Source: Prado023 sp963798745 (GTDB lineage: Bacteria; Actinomycetota; Actinomycetes; S36-B12; CAIYMF01). Taken from it: DNA of 64,000 bases. Positions 1-8,030 of the stretch are shown here, piece after piece. The stretch spans positions 825,269-889,268 of the forward strand of contig CAWCUF010000003.1 of assembly GCA_963798745.1 (NCBI GenBank), read 5' to 3'. A program made the position numbers and the translations under genes. The notes beneath the pieces were generated by a model. It did no database searches. It was not told the origin of the DNA and saw only the letters and a list, made by a program, of their open reading frames with translations. The first letter of the stretch is position 1, and every line of letters starts with the position of its first letter.

Positions 1-23
1 CGGGCCGACGGCGCTCCACCGGG

Positions 24-1607
24 TCAGCCCTGCGGCACCCCGCGACGGCGGAAGCCCACCGCCGCGGCCACGCCCAGGGCGGCGGCGGTGGCGCCGGTGA
101 CGATGAGGGGCAGCGCCTCGACCGTGCCCAGCGGAGGGTTGCCGACATGGGTCGTCGGGGATAGGTCGAGCACCCACCCGGCCAGCTTGAGGCCTGGGCC
201 GAGGAACGCGACGAAGGCGATGAACGCGAAGGTCGCCCAAGCCGCCGGGAACGCCCTGGGCTTCAGGCCGAAGAGCGCGAGCGCCAGCGTGCCGACGAGG
301 AGCTCGGCTGGCAGGTACGCCGCGCCTGCCGCGACGACCCGACCCAGGTGAACCGGGGCGCCCATCGACCACGCCGTGCCCGCGGCCAGCACGACCGAGG
401 ACACGGCGATGATGATGACGAGGCCGATGGCGATGACGAGCCCGTGGGCGGCGAGCCAACGCATGCGGGACAGGGTGCCGGCCAGGCGGGGTTCGAGTCG
501 CCCGGCGGTCTCCTCGCCGCGTAGGCTGCCGACGGCCTGGACGGTGTACCCCGTGGCGATGATGGCGATGTAGAGCTGGGTGACCGCGATGAACCCGTCT
601 TCGGGTTGCGCACCTGACAAACCGATGGCCTGAGCCATGGCCGGGTTGCCGGTGAAGGCGTCGACGAACTGCTGCGCGAGAGCGCCCATCATGCCCGCGA
701 TGACCAGCGCACCCGCGAGCCAACCGAGGACCTCGGGGCGGTGGATGGCGGTCGCCATCCCGATCGGGCTGCGCAGCCATGGCGTTGCCCGAGCCGAGCC
801 CGCGCCCCCGCGGACCAGGGAGCTGCCGAGGTCGCGGCGTCCGGCGACGAGGACGGCGAGCGTGGCGAGCGACCCGCCCACGGCCAGGGGGATGAGCAGG
901 GTCCACCACCGCATCTGCCCGAACGGCGCGGCCTTCTCGGCCCAGCCGAGTGGTGAGAGCCAGGTGACCCACGTCCTGGTCACGTCGCCGACGCCCCGCA
1001 GCAGGTAGGACGCGGCGAGGATGAGCAGGCTCCACACGTAGACGCCCCGGGAGTGCAGGGTGACCTGGGCCAGTAGCGCCGCGAGCCCGGCGAAGACGAA
1101 GGCGAGGGCGCCGAGGGAAGCGGCGTAGAGGACCGATCCGGTGGCGGGCACCCCGCAGGCGATGAGTCCGAGGGCGAACGCGATGGCGGTGACGCAGATC
1201 GCGGCTGAGGCGCCGATGAGCCCGGCCAATACCGGGACGTGGCGCGCGACCCGGCCGCCGAGGACTGCCTCCAGCCGGCCGGCCTCTTCCTCGCGCCGGG
1301 TGACCTGCGCGATGAGGCTGATCCCGAGCAGCGGGAGGAGGAAGGCAGCGAGGAAGCCGAACTCGTCCTGGATGATCCCGCCGAGGCTGTCGATGCCCTC
1401 GACCCGACCGTTGATCGCGACGAGGGCGTCACCGGAGGTGACGGCCTGGGCGTAGCTGTGGATCTTCTCGGGCGTGGTGTAGAGACCGGCAACCGCCGCC
1501 GCCGTTCCGACCATGCTGGCGATGAGCGCGAACATCCAGACGAGCGTGCCGCGGCGGTGCGTCCGCCATTGGACACCGAGCATGGCCCTCAGGCCGGTCG
1601 CCCTCAT
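24..1607 (-). CDS. ABC transporter permease, polyketide/drug exporter type
   Basis: Membrane subunit of an ABC-2 type exporter, 527 residues. Hydrophobic segments fall in two similar halves: one from about residue 20 to 250, and a second from about 290 to 520 with alanine/glycine-rich helices. This is the double-length layout of permeases exporting polyketides or drugs in actinobacteria. Its ATG overlaps the stop of the upstream ATPase gene (ATGA, 1604-1607), so the two are translationally coupled. A TetR repressor heads the operon, which suggests induction by the exported compound. The substrate cannot be told from sequence. Confidence 0.88.
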   Translation of the reverse strand: MRATGLRAMLGVQWRTHRRGTLVWMFALIASMVGTAAAVAGLYTTPEKIHSYAQAVTSGDALVAINGRVEGIDSLGGIIQDEFGFLAAFLLPLLGISLIAQVTRREEEAGRLEAVLGGRVARHVPVLAGLIGASAAICVTAIAFALGLIACGVPATGSVLYAASLGALAFVFAGLAALLAQVTLHSRGVYVWSLLILAASYLLRGVGDVTRTWVTWLSPLGWAEKAAPFGQMRWWTLLIPLAVGGSLATLAVLVAGRRDLGSSLVRGGAGSARATPWLRSPIGMATAIHRPEVLGWLAGALVIAGMMGALAQQFVDAFTGNPAMAQAIGLSGAQPEDGFIAVTQLYIAIIATGYTVQAVGSLRGEETAGRLEPRLAGTLSRMRWLAAHGLVIAIGLVIIIAVSSVVLAAGTAWSMGAPVHLGRVVAAGAAYLPAELLVGTLALALFGLKPRAFPAAWATFAFIAFVAFLGPGLKLAGWVLDLSPTTHVGNPPLGTVEALPLIVTGATAAALGVAAAVGFRRRGVPQG

Positions 1608-2566
1608 CGGCGCGTCTCCTCCGGCTCGCCGGGCTCGGTGGCCTCGCGGGGCACAGCCTGTCCGTCGTAGGTGCGCAGGAAGAGTGCGTCCAAGCTCGGC
1701 GGGGTGACGGTGAGGGTGTGGATCCGCGCGGCGTGCAGCCGGCCGACCACGGCGTCGAGGTGCTCGGGGTCGATGGTGAACCGGCTATCGACGTGGCCGT
1801 CGAGCCGCTCGGCGACGTAATCCCCGACACCCGGGGCGTCGGCGAGGCCGAGGCCCGCGGGCGTGTCGACGGTGACCGCGTGGACGTGGGTGCGGGTATG
1901 CCGTCTGAGCTCGGCCAGGGTTCCGGTCGTCACGGTGCGGCCCCGGCGGATGATGCTCACCCGGTCGGCGAGGGCCTCGACCTCGGCAAGGATGTGGCTG
2001 GACAGCAGCACCGTGCAGCCCTCCTCGCGCCGCTCGCGGACGACCTCCTGGAAGGCCTGTTCCATGAGCGGGTCCAGCCCGGAGGTGGGCTCGTCGAGCA
2101 CGAGCAGGTCGGCGTCGGCGGCGAGGGCGGCGATCAGGGCGACCTTCTGCCGGTTGCCCTTGGAGTAGTCGCGGACCCGCTTGGTCGGGTCGAGGTCGAA
2201 CCGCTCGATGAGGGCCTCACGGCGGGCCTCGTCGAGCCCGCCCTGGGTTGCGCCGAGGACGTCGAGGCACTGGCCGCCGGTCAGCCCCGGCCAGAGAGCG
2301 ACGTCGCCGGCGACATAGGCCAGCCTTTCGTGCAGCGTCGCGGCCTGGCGCCACGGGTCACCGCCGAACAGTTCGACGTGGCCGCCGCTGGCGCGGATGA
2401 GCCCGAGGATGACACGGATCGTCGTCGACTTTCCCGATCCGTTTGGGCCAAGGAACCCGTGGACCTCCCCGGGTGCCACCTCGAGGTCGAGCCCGTCGAG
2501 GGCGCGGACCGAGCCGAAGGTCTTGGTCAGCCCCTCGGTGCGGATGACGGCTTGAGCCATGCTCAT
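1604..2566 (-). CDS. ABC transporter ATP-binding protein
   Basis: Cytoplasmic ATPase partner of the permease encoded next to it, 320 residues. Walker A is GPNGSGKST near residue 41, the signature is a degenerate YSKGNRQKV near 136, and Walker B with D-loop is LLVLDEPTSGLD near 155. The C-terminal 100 residues form the extension common in drug-exporter ATPases. A strong AGGAGG lies in the 3' end of the TetR gene 11 nt before the first ATG; a second ATG two codons later (2560) is equally possible. The gap to the TetR stop is 6 nt. Confidence 0.92.
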   Translation of the reverse strand: MSMAQAVIRTEGLTKTFGSVRALDGLDLEVAPGEVHGFLGPNGSGKSTTIRVILGLIRASGGHVELFGGDPWRQAATLHERLAYVAGDVALWPGLTGGQCLDVLGATQGGLDEARREALIERFDLDPTKRVRDYSKGNRQKVALIAALAADADLLVLDEPTSGLDPLMEQAFQEVVRERREEGCTVLLSSHILAEVEALADRVSIIRRGRTVTTGTLAELRRHTRTHVHAVTVDTPAGLGLADAPGVGDYVAERLDGHVDSRFTIDPEHLDAVVGRLHAARIHTLTVTPPSLDALFLRTYDGQAVPREATEPGEPEETRR

Positions 2567-2572
2567 GGGGTG

Positions 2573-3208
2573 TTACTCCTCCTGCGGGGCACTGAACGCG
2601 CCCTCGGCGTAGACGATGGTGGCCTCCCGGGCCCACCGGTCGATGCCCTCGGGGGTCAGCGGGTCGGCCCCGATCGCCACGGCGATCGGGTTTCTCAGGA
2701 GGATGAGTGCGAGGTCGTTGGCCAGGAAGAACGCCGCCCGGATGTCGGGGTCCTCGCTCCGTCGGGCGTAGCCCATCTCGACCATCGCCTCGAGGAGGCC
2801 ACGGGTCGCGGCGAACCACCTGCCGAACAGCGCGGCTCCCGCCGGATCGTTCGTCAGCAGCAGGCGGCGCAGGTAGGCCGGAAGCGGTGAGCCGGGTGGG
2901 AAGCCCCTGGCGAAAGCCTCGGCGAGTGAACCCGTCGTCGACCCACCGGTGAGCATCTCGACGAGGTCCTCGGTCGGGAGGGCCTCGACGATCGCGTCGA
3001 ACGCCCGCGTTGCGAAGTCGTCGACCTCGGTGCGCAGGCCGTCCTTGCTCCCGAAGTGGTGGACGACGAGGGCCGGGGAGACGCCGGCCTGGATGGCGAT
3101 CTCGCGAACGGTCACCGCGTCGGGGCCACGGTCGGCGAAGAGCCGCAACGCGGCGTTGCGGATGGTTGCGCGGGCGGTGAGGTCGTCATCATCCACGACT
3201 GAACTCAT
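2573..3208 (-). CDS. TetR family transcriptional repressor of the ABC exporter
   Basis: 211 residues. The N-terminal helix-turn-helix lies at about residues 33-58 (core TVREIAIQAGVSPALVVHHF) and is followed by an all-helical ligand-binding domain. The open frame continues upstream to 3460, but I start at 3208: the protein similarity begins there, a -10 box TAGTTT (3216-3221, minus strand) lies 7 nt ahead, and upstream residues look non-coding. It is first gene of a regulator-ATPase-permease operon, and palindromes overlapping its own start codon indicate autorepression. The inducer is unknown. Confidence 0.9.
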   Translation of the reverse strand: MSSVVDDDDLTARATIRNAALRLFADRGPDAVTVREIAIQAGVSPALVVHHFGSKDGLRTEVDDFATRAFDAIVEALPTEDLVEMLTGGSTTGSLAEAFARGFPPGSPLPAYLRRLLLTNDPAGAALFGRWFAATRGLLEAMVEMGYARRSEDPDIRAAFFLANDLALILLRNPIAVAIGADPLTPEGIDRWAREATIVYAEGAFSAPQEE

Positions 3209-3235
3209 GTTCAGTAAACTAGACACATGGTCAGT
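3198..3235 (-). promoter_or_regulatory. Two tandem TetR operator sites
   Basis: Site 1 (3198-3215) is a perfect inverted repeat, ACTGAAC-TCAT-GTTCAGT, that includes the regulator start codon. Site 2 (3218-3235), ACTAGAC-ACAT-GGTCAGT, matches site 1 at 14 of 18 positions and is exactly 20 bp away centre to centre. This places two repressor dimers on similar helix faces over the promoter. Confidence 0.75.
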
Positions 3236-3244
3236 CTCCGTCAA
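3216..3244 (-). promoter_or_regulatory. Promoter of the TetR-ABC operon, probably leaderless
   Basis: On the minus strand, -35 TTGACG (3244-3239) and -10 TAGTTT (3221-3216) are separated by 17 nt. The -10 ends 7 nt before the ATG at 3208, so transcription should begin at or next to the start codon. The -10 lies between and within the two operators. Confidence 0.65.
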
Positions 3245-3303
3245 GTGAGGCGTCTTCGGGCGTTGGAGGGGCCTGAGGAGTGGCCGTCCTGGCGCTACTT
3301 GAC

Positions 3304-3371
3304 GGGGAGTAGCAGCGTGCAGTCCTCTGCCGGCCGAGCCTCGGCAGGACGCTGAGGCGGTGCGACTCCCC
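3304..3371. promoter_or_regulatory. Long nested inverted repeat between tetR and patatin gene
   Basis: An outer stem GGGGAGT (3304-3310) pairs with ACTCCCC (3365-3371). Inside it, CAGCGT (3313-3318) can pair with ACGCTG (3349-3354), and CTGCCG (3327-3332) with CGGCAG (3342-3347). The 68-bp structure lies about 160 bp upstream of the patatin start. It could be a structured leader or a protein-binding cruciform; there is no T-tract, so it is not a canonical terminator. Confidence 0.45.
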
Positions 3372-3529
3372 TGAACGGCGCCCTTCCGCTCTGCCGCCTT
3401 CGGTGGCAGGGTGGGGCCAGCGGCCGCCCGCCGGAGCCCAAGGATCGACGCCGGATGCAACGGGCTCCGGGACCGGTGGCGGTCAGCCGGTGGACGTCGG
3501 CAGCAAGCCCCGGATTGGAGGCGATGACA

Positions 3530-4570
3530 ATGTCCGATGAGTCCGGCCTGAAGGCGGATCTGGTGCTGGAAGGTGGGGGAGTGAAGGGGATCGCCCTGGT
3601 TGGGGCGGTCAGCGTGCTGCAGGAAGCCGGCTACTCATTCCCGCGGGTCGCCGGCACCTCAGCCGGGTCCATCGTCGGGGCACTGGTCGCGTCGGGGATG
3701 ACGGCGGAGCAGATGCTCGAGGTGATGCGATCCACGGACTACTCAAAGTTCCAGGACGGGACCTTCATCGACCGGCTCGGTCCCCTGGGCCAAGGGCTCT
3801 CGCTGTTGTTCCAGAAGGGGATCTACAAGGGCAACTACCTCAAGGAGTACCTCGCGCAGCTGCTGCCGGACGAGATGGAGTCGTTCGCCGGTATGCGGCT
3901 TCCCGATGACCCGGGCAGCGACCTGCCACAGTCGAAGCGCTACCGGCTGGTGGTGATGGCCTCCGATGTGTCCCAGCACAAGCTGGTGCGCCTGCCGTGG
4001 GACTACGAAGCGTTCTACGGGTTGAGCTCGGACGACCAGTCGGTGATCGAGGCTGTCCGTGCCTCCATGTCGATCCCGTTCTTCTTCGAACCCGCGACCA
4101 TCGACTACACCGTCGATCGCGCCGGGGAGACGACCAAGGAGCGATCCACACTCGTTGATGGTGGGATGCTGTCAAACTTCCCGGTAGCGGTGTTCGATCG
4201 TACGGACGGCAAGCGGTCGCGCTGGCCCACGTTCGGAATCAAGCTGTCAGCCAAGCCCGACGACCACCCGAAGACGACGATCGTCACGGGACCCCTGTCG
4301 CTGACCTTCGGGATGCTCGCCACCCTGGTGGGCTGGAACGACCGCAGTCACATTGACGACCCCTCGATCGTGGCACGGACCATCTTCGTCGACACCTTCG
4401 GCATCTCCGCCGTCGCCTTCGACCTGGACCGCGTCGATCAGGACCGGCTCTACCAATCCGGCCGGGACGCAGCGACCAAGTTCCTCGACGCCTGGGACTT
4501 CTCCGAGTACTCCTCGAAACACCCCAACGTCCCCGCAGGCACCCCTGAGCCGCCGACCACGCCCGCCTGA
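3530..4570 (+). CDS. Patatin-like phospholipase
   Basis: Serine lipid acyl hydrolase with a Ser-Asp dyad. The oxyanion loop GGGVKG is near residue 15, the nucleophile elbow GTSAGS near 44, and the catalytic aspartate sits in DGGMLSNFP near 210. The protein is 346 residues, cytoplasmic, with no signal peptide. I chose the ATG at 3530 because GGAGG (3517-3521) is 8 nt ahead; an ATG at 3524 and a longer frame from 3455 have worse spacing. It is transcribed away from the TetR operon. The lipid substrate is unknown. Confidence 0.9.
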   Translation: MSDESGLKADLVLEGGGVKGIALVGAVSVLQEAGYSFPRVAGTSAGSIVGALVASGMTAEQMLEVMRSTDYSKFQDGTFIDRLGPLGQGLSLLFQKGIYKGNYLKEYLAQLLPDEMESFAGMRLPDDPGSDLPQSKRYRLVVMASDVSQHKLVRLPWDYEAFYGLSSDDQSVIEAVRASMSIPFFFEPATIDYTVDRAGETTKERSTLVDGGMLSNFPVAVFDRTDGKRSRWPTFGIKLSAKPDDHPKTTIVTGPLSLTFGMLATLVGWNDRSHIDDPSIVARTIFVDTFGISAVAFDLDRVDQDRLYQSGRDAATKFLDAWDFSEYSSKHPNVPAGTPEPPTTPA

Positions 4571-4584
4571 GGAGGGCTTCTCTG

Positions 4585-4731
4585 TTGTTCAGCGCCTTCG
4601 GACCCGAGCCCGTTCGCCAGCGCATCGCCCTCGGTGACGGCCGGGTCCTGGTCACCTCGGCCGACCTCTACCGCAAGAAGGTCGCACCAGTGCGCGCGGA
4701 GCTTCCTGGCCTGACCCACGCCCACCGAACG
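4585..4731 (+). pseudogene. Remnant of an AMP-forming acyl/acetyl-CoA synthetase
   Basis: About 48 residues in one frame resemble an internal piece of acetate-CoA ligases: FSAFGPEPVRQRI, then GDGRVLVTSADLYRKKVAP. The similarity stops before the adenylation motifs, and both ends lack the rest of the gene. This is a short relic immediately downstream of the patatin gene. The identification is from recognised motifs only. Confidence 0.5.
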
Positions 4732-4827
4732 CCCCCACGCAATTGTTGCGTCCATGGACGTGGCGAAGCACCGAGTCGAGTTGGGCCATTTCGCGGCGAT
4801 GTCGCAGGAGCAGCGCTGCGACGAGGC

Positions 4828-5490
4828 TCACGTGTTCTGGTCAAAGGGCTTGCCTGATCCGAGCTGGATGATCTGGCCGTTGCGGGGCAGGCGGCTATTG
4901 AAGGTGATGGGCACTGCGGAGGCATTGAGCACATCCACCCGATCCATGGCCTGAACGTGGACGTGCGGTTCGGTGCTGTTGCCCGAGTTCCCGCATCTCC
5001 CTAGCCGCCGGCCCACCCGAACTGGCTGGCCAGGGCGCACGGCGACGCTGCCATGTTGCAGATGGCACACCACGACCACCGCACCGCCGCGCGTTCCAAT
5101 CATCACGTGGTTGCCCGCCAGCTCCAGCCAGCCCGCTGCTGCACGGCGACGCTGTGTAAAGGCGTACCCGACCGACGACAGCCCACGGAACGCCCGGTGA
5201 TCAGGTGCACTCGCATGCACGCCGACTACGACGCCGTTGACAGGCGCGAGGATGGGCCGGCCGAAGCCAGGGAACCGCACGGCCGGTTCGGGACGCAGAA
5301 GGGAGCCGAAAGTGATGGGCGCCGTTCGCCCCAACGCGTTGACCGGGACGAAGTCGATCGCGAACGAAGATCCCAACAGGGCGGTGCCGTGGCTGGGCAC
5401 TCGATTCGCGGGGCTGTTCTGGGTCAGCCAGCAGCCCTCGAACGGGTACGCCAGGTCAAGCGGGTACGCCAGGTCAAGCGCCGCCATCAT
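4828..5490 (-). CDS. M23 family (LytM-type) peptidase domain protein
   Basis: 220 residues. The metallopeptidase fold is shown by an H-x-D type site (SHGTALLGSSFAIDF), the HLQHGSVAVRPGQPV strand and the HVHVQ metal-binding motif near residue 180. Such proteins cut peptidoglycan cross-links or are inactive regulators. There is no clear signal peptide; the N-terminus holds a duplicated DLAYP segment from an 18-bp tandem repeat. GGGGGGTGGG precedes the ATG by about 7 nt. It is flanked by relics, so its role here is uncertain. Confidence 0.78.
   Translation of the reverse strand: MMAALDLAYPLDLAYPFEGCWLTQNSPANRVPSHGTALLGSSFAIDFVPVNALGRTAPITFGSLLRPEPAVRFPGFGRPILAPVNGVVVGVHASAPDHRAFRGLSSVGYAFTQRRRAAAGWLELAGNHVMIGTRGGAVVVVCHLQHGSVAVRPGQPVRVGRRLGRCGNSGNSTEPHVHVQAMDRVDVLNASAVPITFNSRLPRNGQIIQLGSGKPFDQNT
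5443..5478. repeat. 18-bp perfect tandem duplication
   Basis: The unit CGGGTACGCCAGGTCAAG occurs at 5443-5460 and 5461-5478. It keeps frame and duplicates six residues near the N-terminus of the M23 peptidase, consistent with replication slippage. Confidence 0.95.
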
Positions 5491-5838
5491 TCGGTCGACC
5501 CACCCCCCAACGTGACGATCCCCATTCTGCCTGCGCCATCAGGCCACAGGAAGCATGCATGTGTCATCGCCTCGATGAGCGATTCGCGGAGGACGACGCC
5601 GATGATGACGCGATGATGAGGGTCGCCGGTGTGCACGAGCCGGGCCGCGGCCCCGTTGATCCCGATCTCCCCGCTTCCGGGCTCGCCGGTGATCACGTAG
5701 GTGACTGGGCGAGTAGCCGTTGTCGATGTCGGCGAGGTGGACCTGCTCGCCCTCGATGAGGCCGGCCGCGCTCATTGGATCGGCGTCGACGGTGATCGAG
5801 CCGACGTAGTTCAGGTCCGCCTTCGTGACGGCCTCGTA
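5487..5838 (-). pseudogene. panD: Degraded aspartate 1-decarboxylase
   Basis: PanD makes beta-alanine for pantothenate and self-cleaves at a Gly-Ser bond. The upstream half reads YEAVTKADLNYVGSITVD, with the self-processing YVGS intact, then GEQVHLADIDNG. The rest, YVITGEPGSGEIGINGAAAR, continues in another frame from about 5697. Thirteen nucleotides lie between the Asn-Gly and Thr codons where relatives have twelve, which suggests a +1 insertion. The usual first dozen residues (MLRTMLKSKIH-type) are absent and the C-terminus is atypical. It is a truncated, frameshifted relic. Confidence 0.75.
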
Positions 5839-5866
5839 GCGAACGGTGCGTCCGTCGTCGTCGGGA

Positions 5867-6343
5867 TCACGCCAGGGCTCGGACGGTGCGCCGGTAGCGC
5901 TGGTACCGCGAGCCGAACGCACCAGCCAGCGAGCGCTCCTCGCGCCTGACCTCGCGCAGGGTCCATGCGGAAAGCGCCGGCGAGAGGACGAGCGGCCACG
6001 AGGTGGCGGTGGCCAGCGCGCCGCCCAGGTAGAGCGAGCTCCACCCCACGTACATCGGATGGCGCGACAACTGGTACGGACCCGAGGTGACCAGTTGCGC
6101 CGGCGCCGTGAGGTCCACGGTTCCGGCCGCCCGCGTGGACCAGGCGACGACGAGTGCTCCCGCGAGGGCGAGAGCACCACCGAGGCCCCGGCTGGCCGGG
6201 AACCTCAGCGGCCACGGACGCAGCCGCTCCAGGCACAGGCCCAGCGTCAACAGTGCCACGTGCCCCTCGGGCACCGGGACGTTTGACCACCGCCACCCCC
6301 TGCGACGGTCGCCCCGGCTCCGGCCCCGAACGTCCGTGGCCAT
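5867..6343 (-). CDS. Isoprenylcysteine methyltransferase-like membrane protein
   Basis: 158 residues with three to four hydrophobic segments. The family core is near residue 85: VTSGPYQLSRHPMYVGW, followed by a membrane helix and a charged tail with EERSLAGAFG and YQRYRRTV. This pattern is typical of ICMT/PEMT-like integral membrane methyltransferases that use S-adenosylmethionine. The substrate is unknown. It follows the LuxR gene by 10 nt and ends beside the panD relic. Confidence 0.8.
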   Translation of the reverse strand: MATDVRGRSRGDRRRGWRWSNVPVPEGHVALLTLGLCLERLRPWPLRFPASRGLGGALALAGALVVAWSTRAAGTVDLTAPAQLVTSGPYQLSRHPMYVGWSSLYLGGALATATSWPLVLSPALSAWTLREVRREERSLAGAFGSRYQRYRRTVRALA

Positions 6344-6353
6344 CGCGTCACCC

Positions 6354-7982
6354 TCACCTCAGGTGGTGCTGGTAGGCGAAGGCAGCAGCGGCGGTGCGCG
6401 ACGCGACGTCCAGCTTCGTGAAGATGTTCGACAGGTGACGGGCCACTGTCTTCTCCGAGAGCGTCAGCTCGTGGGCGATCTCGTTGTTGCTCATGCCGGT
6501 CGCCACCAGGCGGAGCACCTCCACCTCGCGCGACGTCAGCCCACCCGGCCGCTCGGCCGTGGCGAGCAGGGCGGCGACCTCTCGCCGGTCCGGACCTGCT
6601 CCCAGGGCAGTGAGCTCGGACAGCGCGGACTCCAGCTCGGCGACCGCCGAGTGCTCATCGCCCATGACGCGTAGCGCGCGACCGAGCACGACCCGGGACC
6701 GTGCCATCTCGTATGGCGCCGACAGCTGGGCCCAGAGCTCCAGCGATCGCTGGGCGGAGTCGACGGCGTCGCCCTCGTTTCCGCTCGACAGCGCGCTGAG
6801 GGCGACGGCGTGGTGTCCCGCTGCGCGCAGCGCGGTGCAGCCGAACCGGGCTCCGAGCCCAAGGAGTTCCTCGGCCAACGGCGCGGCCTCGTCGACGTCG
6901 CCGGCCGCGACCAGCACCTGAACGGCGGCGGGCAGGATCTGCACCCGGGGCACCGGGCCCTGCCGCTCGGCCAACAGGCGGCGGACGGCCGCTGCGGCGT
7001 CCTTGGACCGGTCCTGGGCCAGCCACAGCAGGGCGCGGCCAGGCTGCCCCGGGTGTCCGTGCTCCGCAGCCGCCTGGTAGGACCGCTCGGCCGAGGCGAG
7101 ATCCCCGAGCAGCCGGTGCGTCTCTCCGAGCTCGTACTGCGCCTGCCCCACCGCGGGATCGCCGCCGAACGCTGCGTAGCGCTCGACAGCCCGCTCCAGC
7201 TCCTGGACCGCGTCGGCGAAGGCGCCGTGCAGACGGAGCAGCTGGCCACGATGCGTCGCGCACTGGCCGGTGTAGGCCAGCAGGCCGGGCTGGGCGTCGC
7301 ACCACCGCGTGAGTGCGCGGGTCCACTCCCCGGCCCGCCCGAAGTCGGACACCTCCTGGCAGGCCTCGATCGTGGAGCAGTAGACACGGCCCGCGGTCAC
7401 CGGCCCGACCTCACCGGCCATGACCCCGGCCAGCGCCTCGTCCATCCGCTCAAGTCCTTCGGCGACGCTTCCGGCGTAGAGCATGAGGCGTCCCTCGGCA
7501 TGCACGCCGAGTGCGACGAGGTCGGGCTCCCCGAACCGGCGGCCGTAGTCGGTGATCCGCGGAGCCAGGGCGAACGCCTCGGCGAACTCGCCCTTGAATA
7601 CGTGGCTCATCAGATCCGCGTCGAAGACGTACCCGCGCTCCGCGACGTCGTCGTCGATCTCCTCGATGATCCGTGCTGCCCGGCCGTGCCAACCGTTGCC
7701 GACGGCGACCTCGCCGGCCTGCCAGAGCACGATCGCCAAGCCGTAGGCGGCGCGCACCGCCGCGGGCCGGTCTCCGGCCTGCAAACTGATCTGGTGGGCC
7801 CGCTGGAGCGCCTGGACCACGTCGTTGCGACGGCCGAGCAGGTAGGCGGTGATCGCCAGCGCCTCGAAGTCCGCAGCGTTCAGCGCGTCGTCGGCGAGGT
7901 CGGTGAGGGCGCGGTAGGCCGCAACCCACTCTCGTCGCTCGTAGGAGTCGCGGGCGCGGTGGAGCTCCTCGATGACGCCCAT
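6354..7982 (-). CDS. LuxR-family regulator with TPR-like sensor region
   Basis: 542 residues. Residues 1 to about 460 are alanine-rich helical repeats of TPR type. The C-terminal 60 residues form a LuxR/GerE DNA-binding helix-turn-helix (LTSREVEVLRLVATGMSNNE, then SEKTVARHLSNIFTKL). There is no Walker motif, so it is shorter than LAL/MalT regulators. GGGGAGGTGG precedes the ATG. It lies downstream of a monooxygenase and hydrolase on the same strand, so it may regulate them. Confidence 0.88.
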   Translation of the reverse strand: MGVIEELHRARDSYERREWVAAYRALTDLADDALNAADFEALAITAYLLGRRNDVVQALQRAHQISLQAGDRPAAVRAAYGLAIVLWQAGEVAVGNGWHGRAARIIEEIDDDVAERGYVFDADLMSHVFKGEFAEAFALAPRITDYGRRFGEPDLVALGVHAEGRLMLYAGSVAEGLERMDEALAGVMAGEVGPVTAGRVYCSTIEACQEVSDFGRAGEWTRALTRWCDAQPGLLAYTGQCATHRGQLLRLHGAFADAVQELERAVERYAAFGGDPAVGQAQYELGETHRLLGDLASAERSYQAAAEHGHPGQPGRALLWLAQDRSKDAAAAVRRLLAERQGPVPRVQILPAAVQVLVAAGDVDEAAPLAEELLGLGARFGCTALRAAGHHAVALSALSSGNEGDAVDSAQRSLELWAQLSAPYEMARSRVVLGRALRVMGDEHSAVAELESALSELTALGAGPDRREVAALLATAERPGGLTSREVEVLRLVATGMSNNEIAHELTLSEKTVARHLSNIFTKLDVASRTAAAAFAYQHHLR

Positions 7983-8030
7983 CCGGCCACCTCCCCACGT
8001 CGGGTCGTCGTCAGCGGCGGACCCCCCAGT

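Noticed and set aside
3209..3460. N-terminal extension of the TetR protein from 3460
   Set aside because: The extension is low-complexity and spans promoter, operators and the nested hairpin; no TetR protein has such a start.
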